Source: Epichloe hybrida (taxonomy: Eukaryota > Ascomycota > Sordariomycetes > Hypocreales > Clavicipitaceae). Taken from it: DNA of 64,000 nucleotides. Location of the stretch: positions 124,001 through 188,000 of the forward strand of contig JAFEKR010000060.1 in assembly GCA_019022495.1 (NCBI GenBank), written 5' to 3'. The notes under the pieces were generated by a model that did no database searches, was not told where the DNA came from, and saw nothing but the letters and a program-made list of their open reading frames with translations. The translations under genes were made by a program, and so were the position numbers. Shown here piece after piece: positions 1-9,231 of the stretch (the first letter of the stretch is position 1; the number at the start of each line of letters is the position of its first letter).

Positions 1-485
1 TTGCTGCTGCCTTGTCTGGGGCTCGCGCCCTCATCCCCCCAACGCTAGAAGCTTGGAGAGCGGCCGTCACTGCCCCAGCGGGCATTGTTGCGAGGCTGCT
101 TTGGCTTGCAGGGGCCAACCTTGAGCGCTCGACCTCGGATGGTGGCATTGAGCGACTCGAGAGCACGCTCGGCACCCTCGCGGTTGACAAAGTCGACGAA
201 GCAGTAGCCTGGATTGCGTCCAGAGACTGGATCGACGGAGATCTAGACGGCATCAAAGTCCCCAGAGCCGTTTTCTCGGAGTCCCTTCTCGATTTCCTGG
301 GCGTCTACAGTGTAGAGCAGGTTGCCTGTGTGGCAAGGTCAGTAATAAGTGCCGACGAGTGAGACAGGTGGAAATGGTGAGAGGCGCGCAGGGCAGTACA
401 AACCCAGGTAAATGCGGCGGCCCTCGGAGAGCGTCGGAGAGCGCATCCGAGGAGCCTTGGATGTTGCTTCCCATAGCCATGGTTC
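1..485 (-). pseudogene. RRM-type RNA-binding protein with two RIP-like stops, partial
   Basis: The minus strand encodes a single RNA recognition motif. RNP2 (IYLGNL) crosses an intron at 326-403, and RNP1 (NPGYCFVDF) lies at about 189-215. Exons read 404-485 and 1-325; the 485 end follows a CACACAG acceptor, so at least one 5' exon lies further right and was not resolved. The frame is open except for two TAG codons, on the plus strand at 243-245 and 45-47. Both sit where a CAG glutamine would fit, so each is one CpA-to-TpA transition. The reading frame continues past both stops and runs off the window. RRM proteins of this type bind single-stranded RNA, and this one resembles the uncharacterised fungal 'RNP domain protein' group. 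Either the gene is decaying by RIP-like mutation, or the two stops are sequence errors. The domain call is firm; the pseudogene call is moderately sure. Confidence 0.7.
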
Positions 486-1307
486 CTGTGTGAAATCACT
501 TTTGTGCATGGCCGCAACACGTGCTTTGTGATGGATGTCACGTGAAGTGATGGACGCAAGTGAGTGAGAGCAAATGGCTGGCTAGTCATGCAAGGGCTAG
601 TAGCTGGGGAATGGCAACAACGGCTGTGGGCGCCAAATTTCAGTCAATGACCGACCGCGACTGGCTGGCTTGCCGCTCGGCCCCCCCACAATGCACCACA
701 ATGGCACCACAATGCACCACAATGCAACTGTGCTGCGCCCTTGTCAATGGCTTGTAGGCAGAGTAGCACGGACGTCGTGCGGCGATCAAAACTCTCGGGA
801 TTGAATCATTTTGTCGGTGCCCTGGAACCCAGCCAGCATGCAGAAAGAACCCACCTGCATTGTTGACGTGAGCTTGCTCATCAGTGGACGTCCACACACA
901 ACATGTGGCTGAATTTTTGCGAGGCAGAAGCACAATTTCTACAGCGACGGGGCTTTTTGCCGGGCAAAGAGAAGTGCCGACGACTCGATGAATTGCACTC
1001 ACTCGCCAACACATGCTATTCCAGACTTTTCTTCATCTCAACCATGGTTTAAATTGATTACTATTCATCAGAGCTATGTGAAAGAAGAAGACAATCTCTG
1101 CTCCAAGACATCAGAGCAGGTATAGTGTAAGGAGGGGAGGGGAGGAAAAAAAAAAATGAGAGGGAAAGAAAATGTGTACACGACGAGACCTGCTGAACTC
1201 GTGTCTCCCCCAGCTTTCGTTCCCGTCATCAATGCTATTGAAACGTGATATTAGAAGTGGTTCGGAACGGGTTCGAGCATATATAAAGTATTACTTACGG
1301 GGCCCCA
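486..1307. other. Intergenic or 5' region without recognised gene
   Basis: No convincing coding region was found. The stretch probably contains the unresolved upstream exon or exons and promoter of the leftward RRM gene. A candidate minus-strand ATG at 1012-1014 is followed four codons later by a GTGAGT donor. A short direct repeat of a CACAATG(G)CAC unit lies at about 686-727. Confidence 0.4.
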
Positions 1308-1904
1308 TCACGCATTCTTGTTCGCCCGTGCATCCTCATAGTACGCCAGAAGCTTGCTCATGACCTCGAGCTGCTGGGGGTCGATCTGGGCCTCGGCAGC
1401 CCTCGCCTTGACACGTCCGCCGTTGCCGGCAACTTGCCCAAAGGCCTGGCGGAGGATGTCCCCGGGTCCGTTGAGGACGGCGTCGCCTCCGGCAAAGAGG
1501 CCGGCGACGCCCTGCTGCAGAGCATCCGCGGGGCCGCCGCCGCCGCCCAGGACATTGCCCAGGGGACCCAGACCGCCAAGATTGGTCTCGCGCTTGCGGT
1601 TGTTGGCCTTTTTGGCGTTCTTGCTGTTGCTGTTGCTGTTGCTGCGGCCCTCGCCGTTGCTGACGCGCACCAGGGCCTGGCGGATGATCTCACCGGGTCC
1701 GTTGAGGACGGCGTCACCGCCGGCGAAGAAGGCGGCGACGCCCTGCTGCACGGCGTCCATGACGGGGTTGCTTCCCAGCTGTCCGCTGACGGGGCCGAGG
1801 CCGCCAAAGTTGAGCTCACGCTTGTCCGCGTCGGCGGCGACGGGGGAGGCTTGCGCCAGGCAAGCTGAGGCAGCAACGGCGGAAAGCACACCGGAGACCT
1901 TCAT
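1308..1904 (-). CDS. Small secreted protein with two Kex2-bounded internal repeats
   Basis: This is a 198-residue protein of no recognised family. Residues 1-19 form a typical signal peptide (MKVSGVLSAVAASACLAQA), followed by a short pro-segment ending in Lys-Arg at 28-29. Two related blocks follow, each beginning right after a KR: residues 30-80 (starting ELNFGGLGP) and 106-156 (starting ETNLGGLGP). Both contain [DA]A[VL]QQGVA..FAGGDAVLNGPG followed by [EI/DI][IL]RQA. A basic, Asn/Ser-rich linker at 80-103 joins them and ends in an RKR site. The C-terminal 35 residues are helical and charged. I chose the ATG at 1904 because it starts the signal peptide; the open frame extends upstream through a pyrimidine-rich leader. 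A TATA box lies about 155 bp upstream. The layout suggests secretion and kexin cleavage into two related peptides of about 75-90 residues. No cysteine remains in the mature parts, so it is not a disulfide-rich effector. Coding is well supported; function is unknown. Confidence 0.8.
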   Translation of the reverse strand: MKVSGVLSAVAASACLAQASPVAADADKRELNFGGLGPVSGQLGSNPVMDAVQQGVAAFFAGGDAVLNGPGEIIRQALVRVSNGEGRSNSNSNSKNAKKANNRKRETNLGGLGPLGNVLGGGGGPADALQQGVAGLFAGGDAVLNGPGDILRQAFGQVAGNGGRVKARAAEAQIDPQQLEVMSKLLAYYEDARANKNA

Positions 1905-2057
1905 TTCGATGACTCGTTGATCTGAAGAGAAGAGCAAGGGAAATAGGCGATGAACGAATAGAACAGATGAATGGAAAAAGAGAAAAAAAAAAAATGATGA
2001 GGAGGACTGCACTGTCTTAACCAAGCGGTTTCAAGATACTGGTAGACACCAACCTGT

Positions 2058-2065
2058 TTATATAC
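2058..2065 (-). promoter_or_regulatory. TATA box of the secreted repeat-protein gene
   Basis: The minus strand reads TATATAAA here, about 155 bp before the ATG at 1904, followed by a pyrimidine-rich leader. A strong TATA box fits a regulated, highly expressed secreted protein. Confidence 0.5.
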
Positions 2066-2734
2066 CTCTCGCAGTCGCAATGGCATTGTCACTCATTGCA
2101 CGTTATCCCCGACTCTCATATCTCATGCGCACAGAGCCCCCCGCCAGAGGTGCGCAAGGTGAAAGCATAAAAACGCTCTGGCTCTGGCTGGGGATCCCCC
2201 GTCCGTCGAAGCACGGGACGATTTTTCAAAATCAGTGCGTCGTCGTGCGTCGAAGCGCCGTGGTTGCGTCCCAGTTCTTAACTTACTAGTCCGTACCGTG
2301 ACAGGCTTATTAGTATTAGTGAAGTCTGTTTCAGGCCGGACCGGCCGAAACTGGTACCTGCGCTAAATAGTGCTCGGACGCCGGTCGAAGGGCCAACTTG
2401 GGCCTTTTCCTATTACTAGTAGAAGCTGTGCATTCATGGAAAAACGCCTGTCCCAACGTATTCCTCTGTACTTTGTAGCATGCCTACCATTCCTCCGACC
2501 AATGTACGTTACTATAACACGATGCTACCGTAATCAGCTGATGAAACGCGCAAGGCTCAGAAAGCTTGCAATCCTGAACATGGAAAAAGCCATCCACTTT
2601 GATTGTCGGGGGCCGACACGCCCCACTCTGTATCCGTCCGTACCTGTTACTTTCTGCCCCCCCCCCTCCGTCTTGAACCCATCAAAACCCATCCAGCACA
2701 ACATCAAATCGGTGGCACGTCCAAGTTGTCCGCC
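2066..2734. other. Divergent promoter region with a 24-bp imperfect palindrome
   Basis: This is the intergenic space between the leftward secreted-protein gene and rightward RTT109. No gene was seen. An inverted repeat at 2328-2351 has GTTTC and GAAAC outer arms around GGCCGG/CCGGCC inner arms and could bind a dimeric Zn2Cys6 regulator. CT-rich sequence and a run of C at about 2659-2667 precede the RTT109 start. Confidence 0.4.
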
Positions 2735-4504
2735 ATGGAGTCATCGCCATCTGGTCCAATCGAGGCTGACAAATCCCTAACGACGCGACTGGCCTCCGTC
2801 CTCCCCGAACATGTCCCTTTCGGCATCTACCACGTCTCCACGCCGCCGCGAAGAACTGACGCGCTGTTCTCCGCGCCGCCAAACGAGCGCCCCGACCGAA
2901 CCTACTGCGAAAACCATTTCCTCACCGTGTCGATTGGCGCGCAGGTTGCGCAGCCCAAGGAACAGACGTCGTCACGGAACGCCGGCTCCTCATCTGCGGC
3001 CACCACCGCTGAGACGAAGAAGGAGGTTCTAGTGCTGGGCATCGAGATCTTCATCTACACAACCGCCCACGCCACGACCTTGTTCGTCTCCAAAGCCGAC
3101 TCCACCGGCTATCTGCCGCTGCTGGACTTGCCCAAAGGCGCGGCAAGCCCCATCCGCCAAGTGTGCGCCGCATTCATCGCCCATCTGGTCGAGCATCGCC
3201 GACGGCCCGGCGTGCAGTTCGTCGTCAGCCTGTTCGCCCGGTCGCAGGGACAATACCTTTTCCCCGGGAGCGTCGACCACGGCGGCAAACACGTCTTGGA
3301 CGATGGCGGGCTCATAAAGTGGTGGTGTCGCGTGCTGGATCCCCTCATCGTCAAATCACCTCCCTCGGGGACGGGCGGCCCCCCAGGGAACGGGAACGGG
3401 AACGGGAACGGGAACGTGAAGGGCTACCTGGTCGTGCCGGGCCTGGACGCGCACGAAACCCGCGCGCTCCTACCCCGTACCGCGACGGCCGCTTCGTCCT
3501 GGTCGTTGACCCATCCACTGGACAAGATTTCTCACTACCGCAGAGAATTCGACCGGGTGCCGCCCCGGTGCCTGATCCCCCGGTTCCCCGATGATCCGAA
3601 ATCTCGCTTCCGGGACGAACTGGATGACGAGGCCGGGGGGTCGGGCGCCTCGAAGCAGACCGGTGCCTGGAGGAGTGTCAAGACGCTGGACACGTTCTGG
3701 GAGATGATGGCCTACAGACAAGAATGCTCCAGTGGCAGAATGACCGGCTTCATCTGGGTCGTGCTCGACGATGACGAGGCAGACGCGGACGAAAACGACC
3801 GACGAGATGCGCGTACAGGCGCTGCTGCGACTCGGAAAAGCCCAACAAAGCAGACTGATGCATCGCCTCCCGCCACCACCCCCCCCGTAACAGCGCCGCG
3901 CAGGCTCCTCCTCCCACCCAGGGACAGCGCCGCCGCCAGATCAAAGAGCAACAAGAACGGCAAGTCGGGGAAGAGGAGGTGCAAGCTGAGAGGACCCATC
4001 AGGCCTCGACAGCCCAGGGCAAAAACGGGACAGCGAAACTATTCGCCCGAGATGCCCACCAGGACGGCATACTACTACTGGCCGAGCCGGGGTCGAGGGG
4101 AGCGCATCGTCAACGAGGCGACGTACAGACGCATCACCGAGCACATGCTCCATGCCGACTTCTCCAACCTGGACAAGGCAGCCGGCAGCACCAAGCGATG
4201 GATCAGGGAAGTCGGCCTCGGCACAGACTGGGGTAGCGTCGTCGTCGGAGAGAGGGCATTGTCCGCCGCCCCGCCCGCCAACGGAACCGACGCCTCTGCC
4301 CAGATCAACACCATCTCATCTGGGCTGGTCAAGAGGAAGAGGGCGGACACGAATGACATGACGGGCGGCGGCGCCACCAATCTGGACGCGGAAGTTGCGA
4401 AGAAGAAGGTACCCGAGCATCAAGGGCTAGAGGCGCCGCGAGACTGCAAAAACGGGGCCAATTTCTTGAGCGCAGGTCTTGTGCGAAAGAAGCCAAAGTC
4501 GTAG
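2735..4504 (+). CDS. RTT109: Histone acetyltransferase Rtt109 (H3K56)
   Basis: This 589-residue protein is a fungal Rtt109/KAT11-type histone acetyltransferase. The family acetylates H3 Lys56 (and N-terminal H3 lysines) on new histones, working with the chaperones Asf1 and Vps75 in replication-coupled nucleosome assembly and genome stability. Recognisable blocks are the N-terminal LPEHVPFGIYHVSTPP, the core VLGIEIFIYTTAHATTLFVSKADSTGYLP (about residues 98-130), GYLVVPGLDAHETRALLPR (about 230-248), WSLTHPLDKISHYRREFD and the late core block around FWEMMAYRQECSSGRMTGF. Low-complexity inserts interrupt the fold: an Asn-Gly repeat at about 217-228, from a GGGAAC microsatellite, and an acidic stretch at about 343-357. 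Basic segments near 405-425 and a lysine-rich C-terminus may be nuclear signals. I chose the ATG at 2735 for its CCGCCATGG context and the start of conservation; the frame stays open upstream without homology. It is intronless and shows no damage. Confidence 0.92.
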   Translation: MESSPSGPIEADKSLTTRLASVLPEHVPFGIYHVSTPPRRTDALFSAPPNERPDRTYCENHFLTVSIGAQVAQPKEQTSSRNAGSSSAATTAETKKEVLVLGIEIFIYTTAHATTLFVSKADSTGYLPLLDLPKGAASPIRQVCAAFIAHLVEHRRRPGVQFVVSLFARSQGQYLFPGSVDHGGKHVLDDGGLIKWWCRVLDPLIVKSPPSGTGGPPGNGNGNGNGNVKGYLVVPGLDAHETRALLPRTATAASSWSLTHPLDKISHYRREFDRVPPRCLIPRFPDDPKSRFRDELDDEAGGSGASKQTGAWRSVKTLDTFWEMMAYRQECSSGRMTGFIWVVLDDDEADADENDRRDARTGAAATRKSPTKQTDASPPATTPPVTAPRRLLLPPRDSAAARSKSNKNGKSGKRRCKLRGPIRPRQPRAKTGQRNYSPEMPTRTAYYYWPSRGRGERIVNEATYRRITEHMLHADFSNLDKAAGSTKRWIREVGLGTDWGSVVVGERALSAAPPANGTDASAQINTISSGLVKRKRADTNDMTGGGATNLDAEVAKKKVPEHQGLEAPRDCKNGANFLSAGLVRKKPKS

Positions 4505-4768
4505 AGAGATCGGGCGGAGAGAGAATTTGTCGTCGTCATTCACACTGGATTCGGTAGATCCAGGGGCCTAGCGAGGCGTTTTGTTTTTTCTTCCTTTTTT
4601 TTTTTGGTGTTTGCCGCGGGGACCACCAGACAGCAACCTGCGAGGGCATCGAGGCAAACTGGCATTGACTCTGTCCAGAAATAAATCCATGTACACTATG
4701 TGATGCTTAGCAAGAACACATTCGCAAACAACCACTCTCGGAATCCCCCCCCCCCCCAAACGCTTCGC

Positions 4769-5527
4769 CTAATCTTTCTTCTTCTTCTTCTTCTTCAAGT
4801 ATGCTAGATTCACCGCCGACGAGGGCTCTTCGCCCTCCAAAACAGCCATGACATTACGCATGCTCAACTCTTCAAATCCAGCATGAGCCTCGACCGTACC
4901 ACCGCCATCATGACACGTCAGCATCGCTCGGCCCTGGTCCGCGACGGCCAGGTCGGCGACGGAATCAGCACAGGCCGGTCCGCCGTTGCAGTATACTATG
5001 CCTGGTACGGATCACTGTGAACTTGATGGCAACGGGTCGTAAGCGAAAGGGGGGGGGGAGGTCAAAATACCTCGTTCGCCGAGTAACCTGGTGTTCACGC
5101 CGTCGAAACCCGCGCCCGCACTGGCGAATACCTTGACGCTCGGGGGCAGGAGACCGATGAGCTCGTCATCCCAGTCGTCCATCTCGCCGCCGGAGTGCCG
5201 GGATGGCCTGAAGATGGCCTCGAAATCTCCCCATTTTCGGCCCTGCAGGGCCTGTGTGAATGCACGTCTTTGGCGCTCCGGCGTGGGGGGGCGGATGATG
5301 TCGTAGTTGAGGGATAGGAGGTCGTGTGTGGTCTTGTTGAAGCGGATGGGGTCGCCGAGGTGCAAGATGCGTGGTTTGGAGGCTGTTGTTGAGGCGTTGG
5401 CGTTGTTGGCGTGCGGGTGCGGGTGCGGGTTCGGGTGCCCGAGGGGGAGGGGGTGAATGGGGTGAGAGACGGGGGAGCCTGATCGGGGGGTTGAGCCTGG
5501 GATGGGGGTGTTGTACGGCTCTGCCAT
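4769..5527 (-). CDS. D-2-hydroxyacid dehydrogenase-like protein lacking the NAD-binding domain
   Basis: The two exons are 5071-5527 and 4769-5001, split by a 69-nt intron (GTATTT...CCAG, 5002-5070), giving 229 residues. After a His/Pro/Asn-rich N-terminus, residues from about 52 on match the N-terminal half of the substrate-binding domain of D-isomer-specific 2-hydroxyacid dehydrogenases (PRILHLGDP, VKVFASAGAGFDGVNTRLLG, GIVYCNGGPACADSVADLAV). The next residues are already the C-terminal segment (MLTCHDGGGTVEAH, then the final helix). The roughly 170-residue Rossmann domain with GxGxxG, normally found between them, is absent without loss of frame. The family's catalytic histidine seems kept in the TCHDGG block, but the NAD site and the usual Arg and Glu are gone. 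It should not work as a dehydrogenase. It may be a pseudogene caught in frame or a repurposed fragment. The protein ends in a Lys run encoded by an AAG microsatellite. Family length is usually about 350-370 residues. Confidence 0.75.
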
Positions 5528-6107
5528 TTTGTTGGGGGTTCGCCGCTTGCGTGTGGTTTGGAGGCTGGGTGGATGGGCGAGATGGGCGAGATGGGAGATG
5601 AGATGAGGATGTGGTGAGATGGAATCCGGGAGGTTCGGTGAGATGAGACTGTCTGTCTCCCAGAATGACAATTCTGATGTAGCCTCCGGCTAGGATCACC
5701 CGCAAGGGCCCACCACGGTCTGACCGAACAGGATCGTGGGCGGTATTCAACATACCGTCCCCAGCGAGCAGCTTGCACCTCATCGTGGTGCTGGGGTCTA
5801 GTAGCCTCGCCCAGGCGAAGCCAAGATAAGCTGCAACCCCCTAGGATGCGCATGTTTTTTTTTCTTTCTCATCCAAGTCCTTTCCTTTCCTTACTTCCCT
5901 GCCCGCACTACTGCTCCACTACGCCTCCCCTGCACGCACAGTACATTGTATTAGTAACTACCTCCCTCCTTCCCACCCCGCTTGACTTTTTGATCAAGAC
6001 CCCACAACAATCCGCAACAACCCACAACAACCCACACACAATTCCCTCGATCCGTCACCTTGGTTGGTTTCCTGCCGGCTGCATCGTGCATCAGTCACGA
6101 CTCAGCC
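5528..6107. other. Divergent promoter between the dehydrogenase-like and F-box genes
   Basis: This holds the upstream regions of both flanking genes. The part from about 5850 to 6060 is very rich in C and T and in CAACA repeats on the plus strand, typical of a fungal 5' leader for the F-box gene. No other gene was seen. Confidence 0.4.
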
Positions 6108-7369
6108 ATGGGTCAATTGATTTCTCATACCCCAACGTCTCCTACTCCGCCGCTCCTAAACCTCCCTCTTGAGATCATCTTGGCCATAGCCAGCCGTCTC
6201 TCTTCCTCTCCCGTATCTATTGTGGCCCTCTCGCTAACTTGCAAGTCTCTCTTCGCCGCCCTCGAATGTCATGTCGCAAACCTCGGAGCCGAGTACCGGG
6301 AAGACCTTCTCCTTCTGCTGGAGAAGGACCTCGGCGCTAGATTCTTCTACTGCTCGACCTGTCGCCAACTCCATCGGTTCACGTCGCGCTTCACTCCCTT
6401 GGATCCATGCCGCACTTTTACTACTGGTACGGGCAGAATTCTTCCTGTAACCTTTGGGGCTCTTTCCTGCCAAACACCGTTTCTCCCTACACACTGTGCG
6501 TATCACTCGACTAGCATGCAAAGCTCCAAGAAATCCCTGATCTTGACTGTTTCATGCTAATCTATATAGATGGTACGTCCACGCACGTCTTGTCATGAAC
6601 CGCTACCTCTACGGCCCTCCCAAAGGACTTCCCCTGGAGAGTTTTGCCCGACCCGCTTGGGTGGCAGGCAGCTTGGACCTTGGGCTGCGATGGCTACAAA
6701 CGCCGTCTGCGCGCATCGTCCAAGGCGAGCTGTTGATCCGTTTCTCCCATACTCTGGAGGGGAGAGCCTCTATTCTGCGGCATGCGATTGACCAGGGCGA
6801 ATATAAAATCTGCAGACACGTAGCAACAGATCCGTTCAAGCCTGCATGGACGAGCCTAGGCCTCTTCATGACCGATCTGATTCAGCACAGGATACCCGAG
6901 TTGCGCAAGCCCGAGGAGGAAGGCAATCACGGCACGGAGCCTGATGAGTCGCTTCTCTTCCGGCCTTGTCGCGAGTTGTCCAGATCCTGCACGGAGTGCT
7001 CGACTGACTACGTGGTGACGATTGAGCGTGCAGAGGTGCGCGAGGTGGTCAAGCAGTCTTGGGGAGCAAAACTGGTGATTTTCCATCTTGGATGCCGTGC
7101 CGTACCAACAGAGACTCTGCTAATGCGGACCGCAGGATTTCTCTGGACCATTTGCCGATGGATGGCGAGTCACCATCGTCGCCTATCATCAGCTGGGACG
7201 CTGTCGAGATCCCGACGACTGGGAGTGGCTGAGCTTGTCAGGGGGCGACAACATCAAGTTTGGAGCTGATGGGAGGAGAAAATACTCGGGGAGGGACATG
7301 GCCCTTTATCCACCTGGTTCGATTATTCGAAAATGGGAAGCTGGCGACAGCAGGTTGGGCGCAACGTAG
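6108..7369 (+). CDS. F-box domain protein
   Basis: The three-exon model is 6108-6499, 6570-7074 and 7136-7369, giving 376 residues. Intron 1 (70 nt) uses GTATCA and TATATAG. Intron 2 (61 nt) uses GTGATT and CGCAG, with a CTAAT branch-like site. Residues about 15-53 form an F-box (LLNLPLEIILAIASRLSS, then VALSLTCKSLFAAL), which normally binds Skp1 in SCF ubiquitin ligases. The middle keeps the pattern of a large fungal family: a CSTCRQLHRF cysteine pair, then WYVHARLVMNRYLYGPPKGL across the first splice, and CRELSRSCTECSTDY. The C-terminal part (GWRVTIVAYHQLGRCRDPDDWEW) resumes in frame only after the second intron, which supports that intron. No leucine-rich or WD repeats are visible, so its target cannot be guessed. 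The donor of intron 2 is the least certain point; an alternative at 7102 would leave an unusually short 34-nt intron. Confidence 0.8.
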
Positions 7370-7569
7370 TGGCGTTTTTGTGGTGTTTGTTAGACAAGAT
7401 AGGTCATGGTGTATTTGACAGAAGGAAAGGTCTAGTCGACTAGTCTATGCTTAATGCTACAGAATCCATGTAAAAACAAGGAAAGATGCGTCTAAAATAA
7501 AATGAAAATACCAAAAAAAAATTCAAATTCACACCCGTTCACTCATACAAGTATGCAAGGGCCGCATGG

Positions 7570-8235
7570 CTAGATGCGGCCTTCCCTGAGAGGAGACCAG
7601 CTACCGTCCTTGTCAGGTCCGTTGCTGGCCCCGTTCATCTTTGGGGCATCGTTCAAGGGGGACCAGTTTCCGGCCTTGACTGGTCCGATGCTACCATTGA
7701 CCGTTGGGGGGTCTTTCAAAGGTGACCAGTTTCCATCGTTGACTGACCCATCTTGCGCGCCGGCGGCGTCCTGCTGTCCCTCTCGAAGCGGAGACCAATG
7801 GCCGTTCTGAGTCTTGCTGTCTTTTGTGCTGTTGGAAGTTGGGCGACCTTCTTGAGGAGACCAGTTGCCGTTCGGGCCCGGGCCATTCTTCTTCTTCGTA
7901 ATGGCCAAGTCTTTAGTTATTAGAAGTGGCCGATTGCTATTTGTGCCAGATCCGTTCATGGCGTTCTTCATAGCTTGGCTGCCTTTCGTGGGAGAATAGT
8001 TGCCGTCCGGGTTCAGGCCATTCTTCTTCGCAATGGCCAAGTCTTTGGTCGTCAGAAGGGGCCAATCGCCATTTGTGCCGGATCTGTTCAGAGCGATCTG
8101 CATAGCTTGGCCGCCTTTCGTGGGAGAATAGTTGCCGTCCGGGTTCAGGCCATTCTTCTTCGCAATGGCCAAGTCTTTGGTCGTCAGAAGGGGCCAATCG
8201 CCATTTGTGCCGGATCCGTTCAGAGCGTTCTTCAT
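7570..8235 (-). CDS. Tandem-repeat protein with recurring G-x-W-S-P motifs
   Basis: From the first available ATG (8235) the protein has 221 residues and no recognised domain. It is built of repeats ending in [ND]G[NDHS][WY]SP or the variant NGDWPLL, about ten in all. The first 88 residues are two nearly identical 44-residue units (MKNALNGSGTNGDWPLLTTK, then DLAIAKKNGLNPDGNYSPTK). A third, diverged unit follows, then shorter units each ending in GNWSPL or a close variant. Several units contain KK or KKK. The repeat pattern begins before the ATG: the same frame upstream reads DQNGNWSP and is preceded by a TACTAG splice acceptor. A 95-nt intron (8270-8364) would join it in frame to an exon (8365-8447) beginning TTG-GTC-AAG, with no ATG anywhere between the TATA box and 8235. 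Either the start is non-ATG, the original ATG was lost, or translation begins inside the repeats. Composition is hydrophilic, with no membrane segment or clear signal peptide. Confidence 0.6.
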   Translation of the reverse strand: MKNALNGSGTNGDWPLLTTKDLAIAKKNGLNPDGNYSPTKGGQAMQIALNRSGTNGDWPLLTTKDLAIAKKNGLNPDGNYSPTKGSQAMKNAMNGSGTNSNRPLLITKDLAITKKKNGPGPNGNWSPQEGRPTSNSTKDSKTQNGHWSPLREGQQDAAGAQDGSVNDGNWSPLKDPPTVNGSIGPVKAGNWSPLNDAPKMNGASNGPDKDGSWSPLREGRI

Positions 8236-8527
8236 AGCTTGGATGGGAGACCAGTTGCCGTTTTGGTCACTAGTATATGTGGTTTAAATTGTAATTCAGA
8301 TGAGGGATGTCGTGAACTTGGCTTTGATGAACAAAAAAAAAAGAAAAAAAAAAAAAGAGTTTACGTTCTGCAACAGCTGAAGTGTAGAGATGATGGCAAA
8401 AGACGGCGGGTGTTATTATTACCCCCTAGAATGAGTAACTTGACCAAATTGATCTGCTTGACTTGTAGAGGGTAAGATGAGATGGGAATTCGAGTTAGTC
8501 AGTCTGATTGGAATGAGAGCAAGTAGC

Positions 8528-8536
8528 TATTTTATA
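8528..8536 (-). promoter_or_regulatory. TATA box of the W-repeat protein gene
   Basis: The minus strand reads TATAAAATA, followed about 150 bp downstream by a GTAAAC donor and then the TACTAG acceptor of the putative first intron. This supports transcription starting near 8500, upstream of the repeat protein. Confidence 0.45.
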
Positions 8537-8539
8537 TCC

Positions 8540-9231
8540 CCATCTCGCGGATGGAGGAGACATGGTCATTGAATTCTTGCTGGTCCGTAAAACGACATAG
8601 TCCGCCTTACGCCCGACGCGATTACGAAAGAAAGAAAGGACTAAAATATCCCGTCAGCTTTTTTGGGGCGAACCAATGACGGCGCCAAATGAAGCCGTTG
8701 GTGAAGTGCGTGCTGATTGCATTGCCGCTTCGTAAGGCTGAGATGAGGAATAGGCATTCATCAGCGGGGTGCGCCTTGTTCTTCCCTTGTTCCTGTGAGG
8801 CTCACCGCGAGGGGAGTGTGAGCCGCGATGCAAAGGTCCGGGATGCATGACTCCGTTGCCGTCTGACAGCGAGCCGCAGCCGCCCTGTTCATGATGACTG
8901 CTCCGTATGGTCACTGCCCTTGACGCAGAGCAATGTGGCTCAACTCGCGGTTAGCCGGATCAAGTTTTCCTTGTTGCTGGCAAATAAATTTGTGTGTGCA
9001 CGCGCTTTCGCCGCGATTTGTACGGAGTACGAAGTACGAAGTACCGGCCCGTAATAAGGCGTTGTGGGGAATCAATTTATCCGAGCCTAGGATTATGTTG
9101 CAAGGCATACTCCGTACAAGCCACGTTATTTTTGGCTGCGCCTCTCTTTCTCGTGCAATCGAAGAATGGTAATAACAAAAGCAGCTTCCAGCAACTTCCA
9201 GCAACTTCATGTCTGCACACTTGACAACAGC
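8540..9231. other. Intergenic region with a 102-bp inverted-repeat mini-element
   Basis: No gene was seen. Between 9018 and 9119 the 12-bp sequence TTGTACGGAGTA is mirrored by TACTCCGTACAA, enclosing about 78 bp. The left end also has tandem GTACGAA units (tacggagtacgaagtacgaagtacc). The rest is the promoter region of the rightward gene at 9232. Confidence 0.5.

Noticed and set aside
1354..1920. Long plus-strand frames opposite the secreted repeat-protein gene
   Set aside because: They arise from the GC-rich codons of the real minus-strand gene and have Arg/Pro-rich content without features.
7975..8475. Plus-strand frame with two identical 44-residue repeats
   Set aside because: It is the shadow of the minus-strand W-repeat array; the minus frame has the longer repeat pattern, TATA box and splice sites.
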